This document shows, piece by piece, positions 24,174 through 36,057 of a stretch of DNA of 64,000 bases (positions within the stretch are counted from its first letter, which is position 1; each line of letters starts with the position of its first letter). Source of the stretch: Theobroma cacao. Taxonomy: Eukaryota; Streptophyta; Magnoliopsida; Malvales; Malvaceae. Under the pieces are notes generated by a model. That model was not told the DNA's origin. It searched no databases and saw only the letters and a list, made by a program, of their open reading frames with translations. The position numbers and the translations under genes were made by a program. Location of the stretch: NCBI RefSeq assembly GCF_000208745.1, contig NC_030851.1, positions 10,997,616 to 11,061,615 on the forward strand. The letters run 5' to 3'.

Positions 24174-24179
24174 TATAAA
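24174..24179 (+). promoter_or_regulatory. TATA box of the bHLH gene
   Basis: TATAAA 32-37 bp upstream of the ATG at 24211. With the usual 25-30 bp spacing, transcription would start only a few bases before that ATG. Either the leader is very short, or another ATG (24223 or 24247) is used, or this is not the working TATA. Confidence 0.45.
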
Positions 24180-24210
24180 CCAACGTAAGACAGCTTAGCC
24201 GTCTTGAGCG

Positions 24211-25112
24211 ATGGAACTTCAAATGGTATACTCGGTTCACAAGGAAATGGAGCGCTCTCCTTGTTCTTCGGCTAAGATTGAGAGGAAGATCATTGAGAAG
24301 AACAGGAGAAATCATATGAAGAATTTGTACTCCAGGCTCAATTCTCTACTCCCCCGTCATACGTCCAAGGTTAATTGTTTTTCTTTGCTTTTTATGTCTG
24401 GGTTTAATTCTCTATCCATTATAACATTATTGGGGTGAAAGAATTTTGTTTTTAAAAATGGTTTATGGTTTTAATTTCAAAGTGGATACTGCAGGAGCCA
24501 TTGTCACTGCCTGATCAAATAGATGAAGCCGTGAATTACATACAGAGCCTGCAAACGAGGTTGAAGGAATCCAGAGAGAAAAAGGAAAGTCTAATGGGAA
24601 GAAAGAGATCCCATAGATGCACTACTGCTACTGCAGCTGAAGCCGCAGCAGTCTCGAAATCTCCTGAAATCAGTATTAATGAAACTGATTCTGCTATGGA
24701 GGTGGTTTTGATGACTGGGCAAGACTGTCAGTTCATGTTTTACGAGATGATCCGCATACTTCATGAAGAAGGAGCACAAGTACTGAACGCCAATTTCTCG
24801 GTCCTTGGGAATACCATTGTCCACATTGTTCATGCTGAGGTAACACTGCTCTCCCAATTTCCGAAATCATTTCTGTTTCCTTTTCTCCCAAACTTGAATA
24901 TTGAAAGTTTGTGCAATTTTTGAAGTTAATCTAAAAACGCTTTGAATTTCCTTTGGTCGCAGATTGGAGCACATATATTTACTTTTGGTGCAGAAAAAAT
25001 AAAGGAGAAACTGAACAAGTTTGTGCATAATTCCAGCAGCGAACGGCAGCTGCAACAAGAGCTATGGGACTTCGAAATCCATCCTGAAACGTGGGATTTC
25101 CCAATCATGTGA
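24211..25112 (+). CDS. bHLH transcription factor, bHLH162-like
   Basis: Three exons, 24211-24369, 24495-24839 and 24963-25112, with phase-0 GT-AG introns of 125 and 123 bp, encode 217 residues. Residues 22-35 form the basic region (KIERKIIEKNRRNH). Glu29 and Arg33 are the E-box-reading pair; the usual His four residues before the Glu is Arg25 here. Helix 1 is about 36-48 (MKNLYSRLNSLLP) and helix 2 follows the exon 1/2 junction (LPDQIDEAVNYIQSLQTRL, 58-76). The rest resembles an ACT-like dimerisation fold (MEVVLMTGQDCQFMFYEMIR, ILHEEGAQVLNANFSV). The layout and the EKNRRNHMK signature match the plant bHLH162/bHLH36/118/120 group. It is nuclear and probably homo- or heterodimeric. Targets cannot be read from the sequence. 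The frame is clean. The exact start among M1, M5 and M13 is unsettled because of the close TATA. Confidence 0.93.
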
Positions 25113-26189
25113 TTCACGTGCATTGACTGGACATGGCGCAATAAAACCCGCGAGCTCATAAGATGGGCAACTTCAAGGCTATAGCAGTGATTTAGGAATA
25201 GAACAGCCCTGATGTTTTCCGTAACTGTATAGCTAGCTAGGCTGCCAGGGGCATCAAAATTTTCTGCCCTTTTGTAATATAGCTCCTGAACCCTACAAAG
25301 ATATTGCCTTTGTTTCGTTGTGTCACTTAGAAGTAATTATATAAATGCTACTCTATGGATCTTTTGTCAGCCATTGCTCCATTGAAGCGCATAACTAATT
25401 AATCAAGGGGACTTTGAATTTTCAAAGTGTTTCTGCAGAGTGAGAGGAATTAAAGAATATTGAAGAAGTTAAAATGTGTCTAATTGTTATAAGTTTTTGG
25501 AACTTTTACTAACTTCCACACACACACAAACAAAGAGATAATTTCAATAAGAAGGTTGGTGAAATAAGTTGCTTTGGCTTGAAAATTCCTAAGTTTGATC
25601 TAAGTTGGATTTTGCAATTTAGTTCTTTTCACAAGAGATTAAGCTGAGGTGATATAATGATATGAATGAGAAGCACATAAATTCTGATATTGGTTTCTCT
25701 TGATATCTTTGAGTCTACATAAATATTGAAGAGATAATGTAATCACATGTTGCAGATATCAGATGATGACAGCAGCAGAAATAGGATGTAGAAAAATGAG
25801 AGGCAAAGCAATGAGACAGATTGTCAGAGAAAGATATGAGGGCAGAGATCTAGATATCCAAATTAAGTAAAATGAGGAAGATCACTCTAGCTGAAGTCAA
25901 TGGCAATAGAATTAGTACGTTTCTTGCAATATAATTTCTTCATATTCATTTATCCAACATTTGATGAAGGTATATAGCTTACTTAAATTCTCAAGAAAGA
26001 AGGATTCAAAAGGTATTATGTTATGTTATGTCATGTTCTGCTTAACTTAATTATTTCCATTTTTACCTGGTTTCTGATCACCATACGTTGTGGTTCAAGC
26101 AACCAATCACAAAGATTAGTTTACAAGTAGGCTTATAAAATTTCAGGCTTAGGAGTAGATTTATAAATGTTTTCTACTTCATTAACATT
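25113..26189. other. Intergenic DNA downstream of bHLH gene
   Basis: Contains the probable 3' untranslated region of the bHLH gene. No further gene or repeat was recognised. Confidence 0.5.
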
Positions 26190-26794
26190 AGAAAAAATAC
26201 ACAAATTTTTTTAATTTTTTATCATAATTACACGCGACTCCATTAATATTCAAAATGAATAATCAGTCCCAAACATGTAAATTACATTAATGCCTAAATG
26301 TGAAATATCTAAAATATCTTTTTTCTTTCTCTACTCTTTTCCTTTCTCTCAAGCTGGCCAATGCGTGCTCCTTTACACCAATCAACCACCCTTTAGTGAA
26401 ATTTGGCAGCGCACCTAGACCTCACACTCCCTTGGGGAGAGCGATTTTGGGGGAGCATTAGTCTAGTGTTCCCTTGGGGAGCACCGATCTAGCTGGATTT
26501 GAAACTCCTTGGCCAGATTCAACCACGGGGTGGTCGATTGGGAGAGAATTTATTTTGAATAAGAGAGAAAAAATTTAAAAATGAAAAATTATAATTTATA
26601 TAGTGATAATTTTTAAAATTAATGAAAGATAAAAAATTGTCTTAAAAATATTATCATGATATCAAACTAACAAAAATATTAACGTTTGACTAACAGTAGG
26701 ACTTATGTGTCTAGCGCGAACTGTTCATTTTGAATACTAATGAACTCGCTTGTAATTATGGTAAAAAATTAAGAGATCAGTGTATTTTTACCCT
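26190..26794. mobile_element. TIR element, family B, copy 2
   Basis: The left end (AAAAAATACAC, then 'ttttttatcataattacacgcgactccattaatattcaaaatgaa') is mirrored by the right end ('ttcattttgaatactaatgaactcgcttgtaattatggtaaaaaatt' then GTGTATTTTTACC). That gives terminal inverted repeats of about 80 bases with modest divergence. The centre carries TTGGGGAGCA-type inverted words like those in copy 1 (9620-10237). No coding frame. Confidence 0.7.
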
Positions 26795-26996
26795 ATATAT
26801 TAATTAAATATAATTAAAAAAATTAATAAATTAAAGCTTCTTTGGTTCCATGAAAACGGTGCCATGAGCTCAGTGTGTTGGGTGATATAAGGAAAATAAG
26901 TGCTTGTTTGGTTTGATTTATTTTTAGCTTATCTACTTATTAAAAGCAGAAATTGAGCCAAATATTATTTAGTGAGAAATTCTTGAAAAAAAGTAA

Positions 26997-28448
26997 CTTT
27001 TTTTAAAAATAAATTTTTTAAAAAAAGCTTAAAAAAAACTCCTAATAAGATCTTTCTTTTCTCTTTTTTTTTTTTTTCAAAAAAAGGCCAATTTTTTAGG
27101 AGTGTTATTTTTTTACAAAACGATCCTCTTTCAAAAAATTCCCCCTTCCTCTCTCCTTATCGATTTTCTTCTCCTCTTCCCCTTACTACAAATCATCCTT
27201 CTAGGGTTTTTTTTTATTCCTAAAAAGATTAAGAGAACAAAAGATCTAAAATTCAAAATTGCATTCAGATATTATTTCTTCTTTTTCTTTTTGTTTTGAA
27301 AACTCTCTTTATTATTTGATATGACAATTATGTGATGTTTATTTATTTTTAACTTCTTTCTAGTGTATATAATATTTGTTGATTATGATTGAAATAATTA
27401 GTCAAATAGGTCAATGGCTGTTGAGATACATGAGATAAAAATTGAGAAGTTAATATTTGTACTTATTTGTGTTAACTCAGTTTTGAAAAATTTTTTCTTT
27501 TAGGTATAACAATAGACGGCACTACAAAAAAATTGAAATAAACTTTAATTCCTTTAGCAACAGGAATTGCAAAATTCCTAAATTTCTTAATAATGAATAT
27601 CACATTTGAGCTAACAATACCTAATAGATGATGTGGCACTTCTTGACAAAATAAATAACCCATTAAGAAAATCAACAAAATTTGTCTAAAATAATGGGAA
27701 AAAAAATAAAAGCCAAAACCTTTNTTTTAAAAAAAATAAATTTTTTTAAAAAAAAAGCTTAAAAAAAACTCCTAATAAGATCTTTCTTTTCTCTTTTTTT
27801 TCAAAAAAAGGCCAATTTTTTAGGAGTGTTATTTTTTTCCAAAACGATCCTCTTTCAAAAAATTCCCCCTTCCTCTCTCCTTATCGATTTTCTTCTCCTC
27901 TTCCCCTTTCTACAAATCATCCTTCTAGGGGTTTTTTTTTATTCCTAAAAAGATTAAGAGAACAAAAGATCTAAATTCAAAACTGCATTCATGTATTATT
28001 TCTTCTTTTTCTTTTTGTTTTGAAAACTCTCTTTATTATTTGATATGACAATTATGTGATGTTTATTTATTTTTAACTTCTTTCTAGTGTATATAATATT
28101 TGTTGATTATGATTGAAATAATTAATCAAAAAGGCCAATGGTTGTTGAGATAAATTAGATGAAAATTGAGAAGTTAATATTTGTAACTTATTTGTGTTAA
28201 CTCAGTTTTGAAAAATTTTTTCTTTTAGGTATAACAATAGACGGCACTACAAAAAAATTGAAATAAACTTTAATTCCTTTAGCAACAGGAATTGCAAAAT
28301 TCCTAAATTTCTTAATAATGAATATCACATTTGAGCTAACAATACCTAATAGATGATGTGGCACTTCTTGACAAAATAAATAACCCATTAAGAAAATCAA
28401 CAAAATTTGTCTAAAATAATGGGAAAAAAAATAAAAGCCAAAACCTTT
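26997..28448. repeat. 0.72-kb tandem duplication joined at a single N
   Basis: 26997-27723 and 27725-28448 are near-identical direct copies (for example the 'actcctaataagatctttc' and 'ttccccct' blocks, and the whole minus-strand PHHLLGIVSSNV coding remnant). They are separated by one ambiguous base at 27724. The first copy stops in the phrase 'gccaaaaccttt', where the second runs on. This may be a real duplication or an assembly overlap closed with an N. Confidence 0.85.
27472..27723 (-). pseudogene. Second partial copy of the tRNA dimethylallyltransferase fragment
   Basis: Part of the tandem duplication. It repeats only the segment from the intron-like insert through PHHLLGIVSSNV and RNFAIP, and lacks the P-loop and DSMQVY parts because the copy ends at 27723. 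Confidence 0.75.
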
Positions 28449-28640
28449 TTGTTCATGGAGGCGAACTTTGTTGACAAGGACATCAAAACCTTGATAGACT
28501 TGCATGGAATCAGCATTGATGATTTCAATAAGAAAATAAGTTACTCAATCAATAGCTAAAGTGATTTTCTTGACCTAGTTGGACCAATTATTAATACCAC
28601 CTTAGGCTTCCCTTCTTTTTTTTTGGGTTCTGCTCCTTGT
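28197..28640 (-). pseudogene. tRNA dimethylallyltransferase (IPT2-type) fragment, broken
   Basis: Read on the minus strand, a P-loop-like stretch KVVLIIGPTRSRKS (canonical GPTGSGKS; both glycines after the first Pro-Thr are now Arg) is followed by a frameshift and a TGA. It then continues EIINADSMQVYQGFDVLVNK, V-L-EQKG, an unspliced intron-like insert of about 75 bases, and VPHHLLGIVSSN...FRNFAIP. That order (P-loop, INADSMQVY, PHHLLG, RDFA-P) is that of the tRNA isopentenyltransferase family, which adds a dimethylallyl group to A37 of tRNA. Everything downstream of FAIP is lost. It is a dead fragment, probably captured by the surrounding TIR element. Confidence 0.8.
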
Positions 28641-29783
28641 AGGTAACATTAGTTTGGTTCAGCTCTAAAAGTCATAAATTCCAAGCCAATTTTTAAAAAA
28701 TAATAACAAATTTTTTTATATTCTTCCTTTATCCTTCAGCAATTCATAATATCATAGGGAAAATTATATTTTTTTCATACTCATCTTTTTTTATTTGATT
28801 CAATTTTTTCTCCTGATTTATTAAATACTTTTTATAGTAATTTTAATCAAAATTAGAGTTATATAAGTTGTTTTACCAAACAACTTGTTTATAAAAAAAA
28901 AAAGTTTATAAAGTAAATTTATCAAACAATTTTAGTTTAATTTTAAAAGCTATTATTTTTCATAAAGGTTTTATAATAGCTTTTAAAGTAAAAAAAAAAA
29001 AGCTAGGCCAAACATGCTCTAAAAAGAAAGATTACATTATCCAATAAGCTTTTAAATTAAGTTGCTACTATTTAAAAATAAAATTGTCACAGCCCAATTT
29101 TCGAACCATGACTGGCGTATGGGCCAAATGGGCATAGCCCACTAAGCCCAAGCAAGCCTTTTTAGGTAATCCCGATCATCATTCCCAGCCATCATTTCTA
29201 AAACCACATATTGTAATTCTCAACTATAAATATTTTAGTAACATTTTATAGCAACCCAATATTCACATTTATATTATGTTAAACTAATGTCACCCCGTTT
29301 GCCAACCTATAATGGCATTAGTGATCAAATATACATATTTGATTTTTAACATGAATCTTAGTGCTCTACATTACTTATACATATACACAAGCATAAGACT
29401 CTTAACCGTAAGCGGAGTGACCTTGGGAGAAGGTACAGCTACTGAAATGCCATAGTACTTACCAAGAAGATGAGCATACGTAGACAACTCAATCTAGGTC
29501 CCAACTGCCTCTAAATCTGAAAACATGAAGTTTAAAAGAGTGAGTATGAAACTTAGTGAGTGAACATAAGAAGGGAACAAGCAACCGATACGGAAACATT
29601 TCGAAAACATGATGCACTTTTATTAAAAACAATGCAATTTAGTTTAATTTCTTGTAAAACCCCATAATTCAACCTTTGATTATTAAATCCCTTAGTGTTG
29701 AAAGATCCATGATAAACCATGAAGTTGAAAAGAATGAAAGTTTCAGCAAATGTCCAAGCAAGACAAGCAAAACAAAGGGTTTC

Positions 29784-30150
29784 TCGCTGCAGCGAAAAAG
29801 CATTCTATGTTTGCATATATTTTTGTTTTTCAAGAATATCTTACACTACAGAAGTCCAATTGACATGAGTTTTAAGTCATTAGAAAGCTAAGAGGGTGGG
29901 CTACAGCTTTGATGTTTACCACTTTGCCCAGTTCTGATCGGAAGGTGGTGAAAATCATTGTCAAAGTGAATGCACTGCACCACAATTTTGAAACCACCCA
30001 AGAGTTTCTCACTGCAACGAGAATCTATTTTCACTGCAGCGAAATTTCTCGCTACAGCGAGAATCCATTCTTGCTGCAACAAAATTCAGAGCATGGATTA
30101 AGGCTGCCTACCCGAGAGTTTCTCGCTGCAGCGAAAATGAATCTCGCTGC
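29784..30150. repeat. Cluster of TCGCTGCAGCGA palindromic words
   Basis: Perfect 12-bp palindromes lie at 29784-29795 and 30123-30134. Variants (TCACTGCAACGA, TCACTGCAGCGA, TCGCTACAGCGA, TTGCTGCAACAA, TCGCTGCAATGA) lie at 30005-30085 and near 30143, mostly inside a TTTCTC...GAGAA frame. The partner LTR has fewer units. Confidence 0.8.
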
Positions 30151-30289
30151 AATGAGAAACAGAACAATTTAGTTGAAGGGGTCTTGTTACATCAAAAAGC
30201 CATTTTCTTGCTTAAATGAAAAGCAATTTGAGAGCAATTAACAATGCCAACATACAACACATTCACAAATATTTTCATAAACTTTCTAT

Positions 30290-30292
<3 letters not shown>

Positions 30293-30331
<39 letters not shown>

Positions 30332-30342
30332 CATACATACAT
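30293..30342. repeat. (AT)n-(CATA)n compound microsatellite
   Basis: About 35 bases of AT repeat followed by four CATA units, inside the LTR. The paired LTR diverges exactly here (about 37203). Confidence 0.85.
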
Positions 30343-30368
30343 CATCATGCATACCATCCCGCCACACT

Positions 30369-30497
30369 CAGCTTATGTGCACTCTGTACTCGCACATAGC
30401 CAGGTTATCATCAGCTCATGTGCACTCTCACACCGTACATAGTTGGGTCATCATCATCTCATGTGCACTCCCACACCGCACATAGCTCGGTCATTAT
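30369..30497. repeat. 43-bp tandem repeat, three copies
   Basis: Units start at 30369, 30412 and 30455, each with CTCATGTGCACTC (first copy CTTATGTGCACTC) and a CACATAGC-like end. They lie inside the LTR. Confidence 0.8.
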
Positions 30498-32236
30498 TAT
30501 CACACAAAAAGAGTATCCAAAACATAATATACATATCAATATAATGTGATAAAACATGAACTATTCATATTGCACATTTCACAAGATAGAAACATTTCAT
30601 CAAGGGTTTGTTCTCCAAGTATATTTTTTTAAAGCAAAAACAAATGAAACTTTCCAATGATTTATTTAAACATGTAGGCACTTCCCAAAACATTTTGAAT
30701 GGCAAGTTCACTCACCTTACGATAGCGGGATATTACATCGCTATTTGTTGGGAGGCATATCTAGCTATTCCTACTTGTCAGTTGCTCGTTATTTTCCTCG
30801 GCACACCACCATAGTACGTTACCTTTACTGTTGCACTTCTTAGCAACAATCCCAATTCAATATCTTTAGCGTACATCATTTATACTTCCCTTTTTCATTC
30901 AATCACGAATCCTTATTCAACTTAACTTATCTTGACACAATTTTTACCAAAATTGCTTTTATCCCTTGCTTGTGTAATTCTTTAAATAATGATTACCGAC
31001 AACTTGTTTATGACTCTAACACATATATTAATCTTTTCTAAGGATATTTATCAAGTTCAACCATCCTTTCCACAACAACCACAATTTCTCACAATATGCC
31101 ACTTAAAATGTCAACTACACAACAATACCCAATTTCTCAAGATTCCTCAACTACACTTAAAACATCATTTGTCTTTACCTTTATGGTTGCTTGACCCGTA
31201 CTTGCACTCCAATATTCTTTCAAAACATTAATCATCAAGCTGCCAATATGATTCACACATTATTTCTCCAAAGATTTAACCAACCATGAGCTTAAAACAC
31301 AAAAATCCTTACCTTAGCTTGCTTGAATTACAAAACCAAGCTTTTCTTCCTTTCTTTCTTTATCTTTCTTCTTCTCCTAGGGTTTAGATGTGCTGTAAAT
31401 TGGGGTTAGAAGCTGCAGGTTTAGTGCCCAAGAAGTTTGGAGAAGAAAGAAGTAAAAAAAGAAAGGAAATAAAAAGAAATAAGGGAAATCACATGAAAAA
31501 TTTGATTTTCATGAACTTGAAATGAAAATGGCATTGGAAGCTTCAAGAAGAAGAAGAAAATATCTTGCTGGAGGAGATAAGGATGGTCATGGCTGATAAA
31601 GATGAGAGTCAAAGCTTCCTTTGGAAGCTTTAACCAAACTTTACGTAATTACCGTTGTACCCTCCAAGTTTCTTTCCTTTTTAATTTAGTCATCCCAACA
31701 CTCTTTTAACTCCAATTTCCTTCTATTATCTTCTTTTACACATATATAAACGAAATATAAAGCTTGTACTCTAATGCGACGTCTCCATAATATTTAAAAT
31801 ATTTTTTTTGCGTTAATTTTATTTAATAATGCATGGGCCCCATTAGCTTCATTTTTCTCCGAAATTTTCTCGTTCTTCCTCTCCCCCACTTAGATTAATC
31901 GTATACTTCTTCTTCATGAAAAATTTAGACACTAAATAAAATATTAATATTTTAATATTATTTTATTAATAAAATATTATTTTATTTCAAAATTTCTCAC
32001 TTGTCTCCTTGGTACCCAAAATACCTTATTATGTCTCAATTCACTTCCAAATCACTTTTTATCTCACAAATTCTTTCTAGATAAAAATATTATTATTTTA
32101 TTATTATCCCTTACATGTGAAATATTTTATCTTAAAATACTCTTTTCACCTTTCCTCACCTTTAAACATTATAATTAACCTTATTTGGCATCTGATAAGC
32201 TTCATTAGCCACCATGTCAAAGTATGGGGTATTACA

Positions 32237-35200
32237 GTTTCCCCCACTTAAATAGAATTCGTTCTCGAATTCTCCTCAATATCGAGTTGTGAATCTCACT
32301 CAATGATCATATTCCATTTCCTTCTTCGTAGGGAATTTTGATTTATGCACTTCGCTACCTTCCATTCGACTAGAGCACTTTACAAGGTCAAGGTACGTAA
32401 CATATATCTATTATCCTCTGTGAGTCAGATCCATGGTACCTTTCACTATTGTTCTTTCTTATCATTAAGATCCCAAGTATGCCTTTAATTCCATCACTAA
32501 CCTCAAACATATCTTTATTTCTATTCTTGTCAAACCTCTAGTCATTCATTCACATTGTTTACCTCCAATTCGACTAGAATATCTCACTTATGTCTATTAT
32601 CATCCTTTATAAAATTTGAGCCGAAACTCCATCTTAATTATACCGATTTCGATCATGGTTTATACTTGCTTACGTATACCTAATCACCATCTTATTACTT
32701 TCTTCCTTATCAAACTTCTCGACATTCTTTCATTCCTCTTATCCCCCCTACACTATTATGTAGCTTATAAACATGTCATATTCATTCCTGTACATATCCT
32801 CAACGTTAAGGGAGGTTAATGGCTTCAATTATTTCCACATACTTCATATTTACCTTACATTTATGCAGCTTCAATCTTCTTAATTATATTAGTCCATCTT
32901 GTATGACTTAACTACGCTATAGATTACATTTTCTTGATATCATTTCCTTGACTATTTCCCAAATTTTCTTATGTCAATATAGCTAAACTTCTATTAGGAT
33001 TTCTTATCGTTGTACCATCTATTCAACTCATCAAATGTATTGAGTTCAAATCTCGAACCACTAAGAACAATTCTTTACTTTAGTTGGGCACATCATCAGC
33101 CCCACACATGTGTATGTACACACACATTTAAATGTCAACATTCTCATGTCTTATGTACGATCACTGGGCATAATCAATTTCAGATTACCCTTTTTATATG
33201 TTTAAATCACCATTCCACTTGCGTCTACCACAAGTTATCCCTTACATAATCCATACAAATTCTCATTATGCCTATGCATAACTTCACATCTTTTACATGC
33301 CTACACTCCTTTCTTATTATTTCTAATTATATGTTTAAGTATCATTTTGCTATATATATCCTTGCATCATAATGTCATTAATCACATCTCACTGGCTAAA
33401 TGTCATTTTCATTAAATTGTAATCCAGTATCCGTATATGCTTTATAATCTCATTGATCTTTCAAAGGTTTATCTTTATTGGATCATTGCATCTTATTCAA
33501 TACCACAATCCTTAAAAGTCATCCTTATTTCTCAATTATTTTTCATACCGCTAACATATATATATAATATCCTTGTTACATTTCGACTTTAATGAGTCAC
33601 TTAAAACTTAGACTCATTTGAATCGTGCATGCCTCAAGCATTTCTGAATTTCAATTTCCATACTACATTAGGAAGTTTTCATTATCGGACTTCATTATCC
33701 AGATTATCTTCAATCATCCTTTGTTCTATTCTTCCATACTAATGTGACATCATTTTTCCTGGACCAATTTGTAATTTGTACTTGAAACTGTAAGACTTGA
33801 AACAAGGTCCTCCTCAAGTTCTTTTCAATGTCGATATGAATATCACTTTCAGCTTACAGCTTCCTTTTTATAACCACATAACTTAATGCTTGCTTTCATA
33901 AGATCCATAGCAGAACTCCTCATGAGCATTTCCTTGGGGATACCTATCCTAAATTTATGGCTCACCGCACGTGATCACTTAACTCGTGACTTAGTTGTTA
34001 GGCTCCTCAACAAGTTTCAAAAATTTCACATTTTATACTTGCCGTGTATGATTGGTAATTCCTTCTCAAAGATGTTTATGCATTCTTGAAACACTTAGTC
34101 TCTTATTTGCTCTTTAACATCCCGAGCATATTGTTCTATAGACATGCACTTATTCTTCAAGATATATAAATACATACTCGTCTATCCGATCCCCAATTTA
34201 TCCTCTAGGTTTTTAGTGTGCCACACAATTGGCCTTGTGTTGTTACTAACCATTTTCGTTTAACTAAGTCAAGACAAGAATTGCAAATTCTGATAACGAT
34301 ATTCTAGATAAACTCATTTGCTATACCACCCTTGTAATCCTTCATTCACACTTTCATTACCTGGTATTGACATCCCTTATCCATATCTTATATATTCATC
34401 TAACTCTTCACTCACTTTTCCTTAGCCTTTAACAAGGCTTAATCTCTTGTTCTCTTTATTTCTTAGGGTTTGACTTTAGTCAACATATTATTCATCTTAA
34501 TGCTTCACATGGTAGTTTATCTCAATGTAGCCGTCTCGATAAGTCTTTAACTTTTCTTTTACTCACATGCCAATATATAAGGCAATAAAGAAACTTTTCA
34601 ATTCACTCATATAAACACTTTCCCAACGCTCTTAAAACTCCAATTAATAAAGCTCAACATCAAGACCAATGACCATACTTCAACTTGTGAGTTGCATCTT
34701 CATGCCACTCACAATTTGCTTGTGCCTTCTAGCCATAAGGAGTTCTTAACGCGATAGCATTGGCAATAAGCGCTGTGACGTTGCAGTTGCTGGAATTTAC
34801 TTTATTAAATGGATTCTGCCACCTTTAAGGCTACGACACTAATCATTCTCAACCGTGTGGCTTCATTCTAAGTCTATATCACAATTAGCAAAACTAACTT
34901 TCTATCACAGGTACGCAATTGGAACATTGATTGCAACATATCTATTTCACCTTTTGCGGTATGCCAAAATCATCCTTTGGGCATATTTCACTACTAACAT
35001 TCATATACCTTTACCATGACATTTAGTGCAAATTTGTTTAAGCAATGATCTCTAATTAACTCTTAGGTACATAAATATCAAAGTATACATCACTTTGAGT
35101 TGCGATCTTAACCTTACTCATCAATCCTTAACCGTTAACATTGGTAAGGTGGACAATTCACTTAATTGTTGCATCTTGCCTTTGCGGCCATAAGATCCAA

Positions 35201-36057
35201 ATTCATAAACTTAAGATGGAGAAGCTCCCTCTTCGAGCTCATCTAATAATCAACAATTTCTAAATCTCTTACCTTTGGAGAAATCAAATTCAAGACTAAT
35301 CATTTACATCATAGGTTACATACTGCACCTTATAAACTTTTTATTTGATCTCTAAAGCAACTTGTTTACTAAGCTCAAACATAGAACTCCATATGACATT
35401 TAAACTAAAATCAACATTTCTAAGTCATTTAACTTCAAGCTACCAAATCCACAACTAATCCTTTAATCCTTTGGCTTCATGCTAAGCATAGCAAAATTCA
35501 AGCTCATTCTTAAGGTAGATTTGTTTACTAGGTTTTTGCTTGATGACCACACATCATTTATAACAATCACTAGCCATTCTAGTCAAAGTACACCCTTTAT
35601 TACCATTACCACATGTGCTCTTTTATATTGACCTCAAATACAATTCATAGTCATCTAATTTTCTTCCCATTGACAACCATGGGTTCAAATTATAACTTCA
35701 CCCAATGAATAAATTATTACGGACCTATCAATCCATCTCCACCTTCGTCCATCTTTAGTGGGAGGGATATATTATTACATTAACCTTTCATTAAGATCAT
35801 TTGCTTAAAATTCTTCCAACAACAGCTTGTGTCTTGGGTGGCATCTCAAACCCGACCAACGACACTACTTATGACCTTTATGTAACGTTAGTGAAAAGAG
35901 TAGGGTACTGAGAATAGGAGTTCATATAGCCTCCTGTTTATCACTTGTGTTGCAATCACAAACCATAAAACAATATTCTACATTAACTCCGACAACTCTG
36001 CTGACTGACACAAGAATCCCTAGGACTCAACTAAACTTAAAGCTCTGATACTATCTT
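32237..36057 (-). other. Non-coding interior of the LARD-like element
   Basis: 3.8 kb. The plus strand is strongly rich in C and T. Frames are short (under about 80 codons) and match no retroviral-type domain that I can recognise. The polypurine tract is at one end and the primer-site-like motif at the other. Confidence 0.65.

Larger units (their letters stand above)
26900..29019. mobile_element. hAT-like TIR element carrying a captured gene fragment
   Basis: The left end reads GTGCTTGTTTGGTTTG with an AGCTTAT-TACTTATTAAAAGC block. The right end, inverted, reads GAGCATGTTTGGCCTAGC followed by ACTTTAAAAGC. The [GC]TTGTTTGG type of end is common in plant hAT/MITE elements. Inside lie a 0.72-kb tandem duplication and a broken tRNA dimethylallyltransferase fragment. 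The target duplication is unclear, so the boundaries are approximate and the single-element reading is an inference. Confidence 0.45.
29085..32236 (-). repeat. 3' LTR of the LARD-like element (3152 bp)
   Basis: Bounded by TG...CA on the minus strand. It contains a cluster of TCGCTGCAGCGA palindromes (29784-30150), a TA/CATA microsatellite (30293-30342) and a 43-bp repeat in three copies (30369-30497). Confidence 0.75.

Noticed and set aside
28197..28640. Functional tRNA dimethylallyltransferase
   Set aside because: P-loop glycines are replaced, there is a frameshift and an in-frame TGA, and the downstream two-thirds of the enzyme is missing.
29784..30150. CRISPR-like array
   Set aside because: The short palindromic words are irregularly spaced and sit in a plant LTR. 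There are no uniform repeats with unique spacers and no cas genes.
32616..34089. Several plus-strand frames of 67-79 codons in the LARD interior
   Set aside because: The element is on the minus strand. These frames are rich in Ile, Leu, His and Thr, as expected from C/T-rich DNA, and show no domain.
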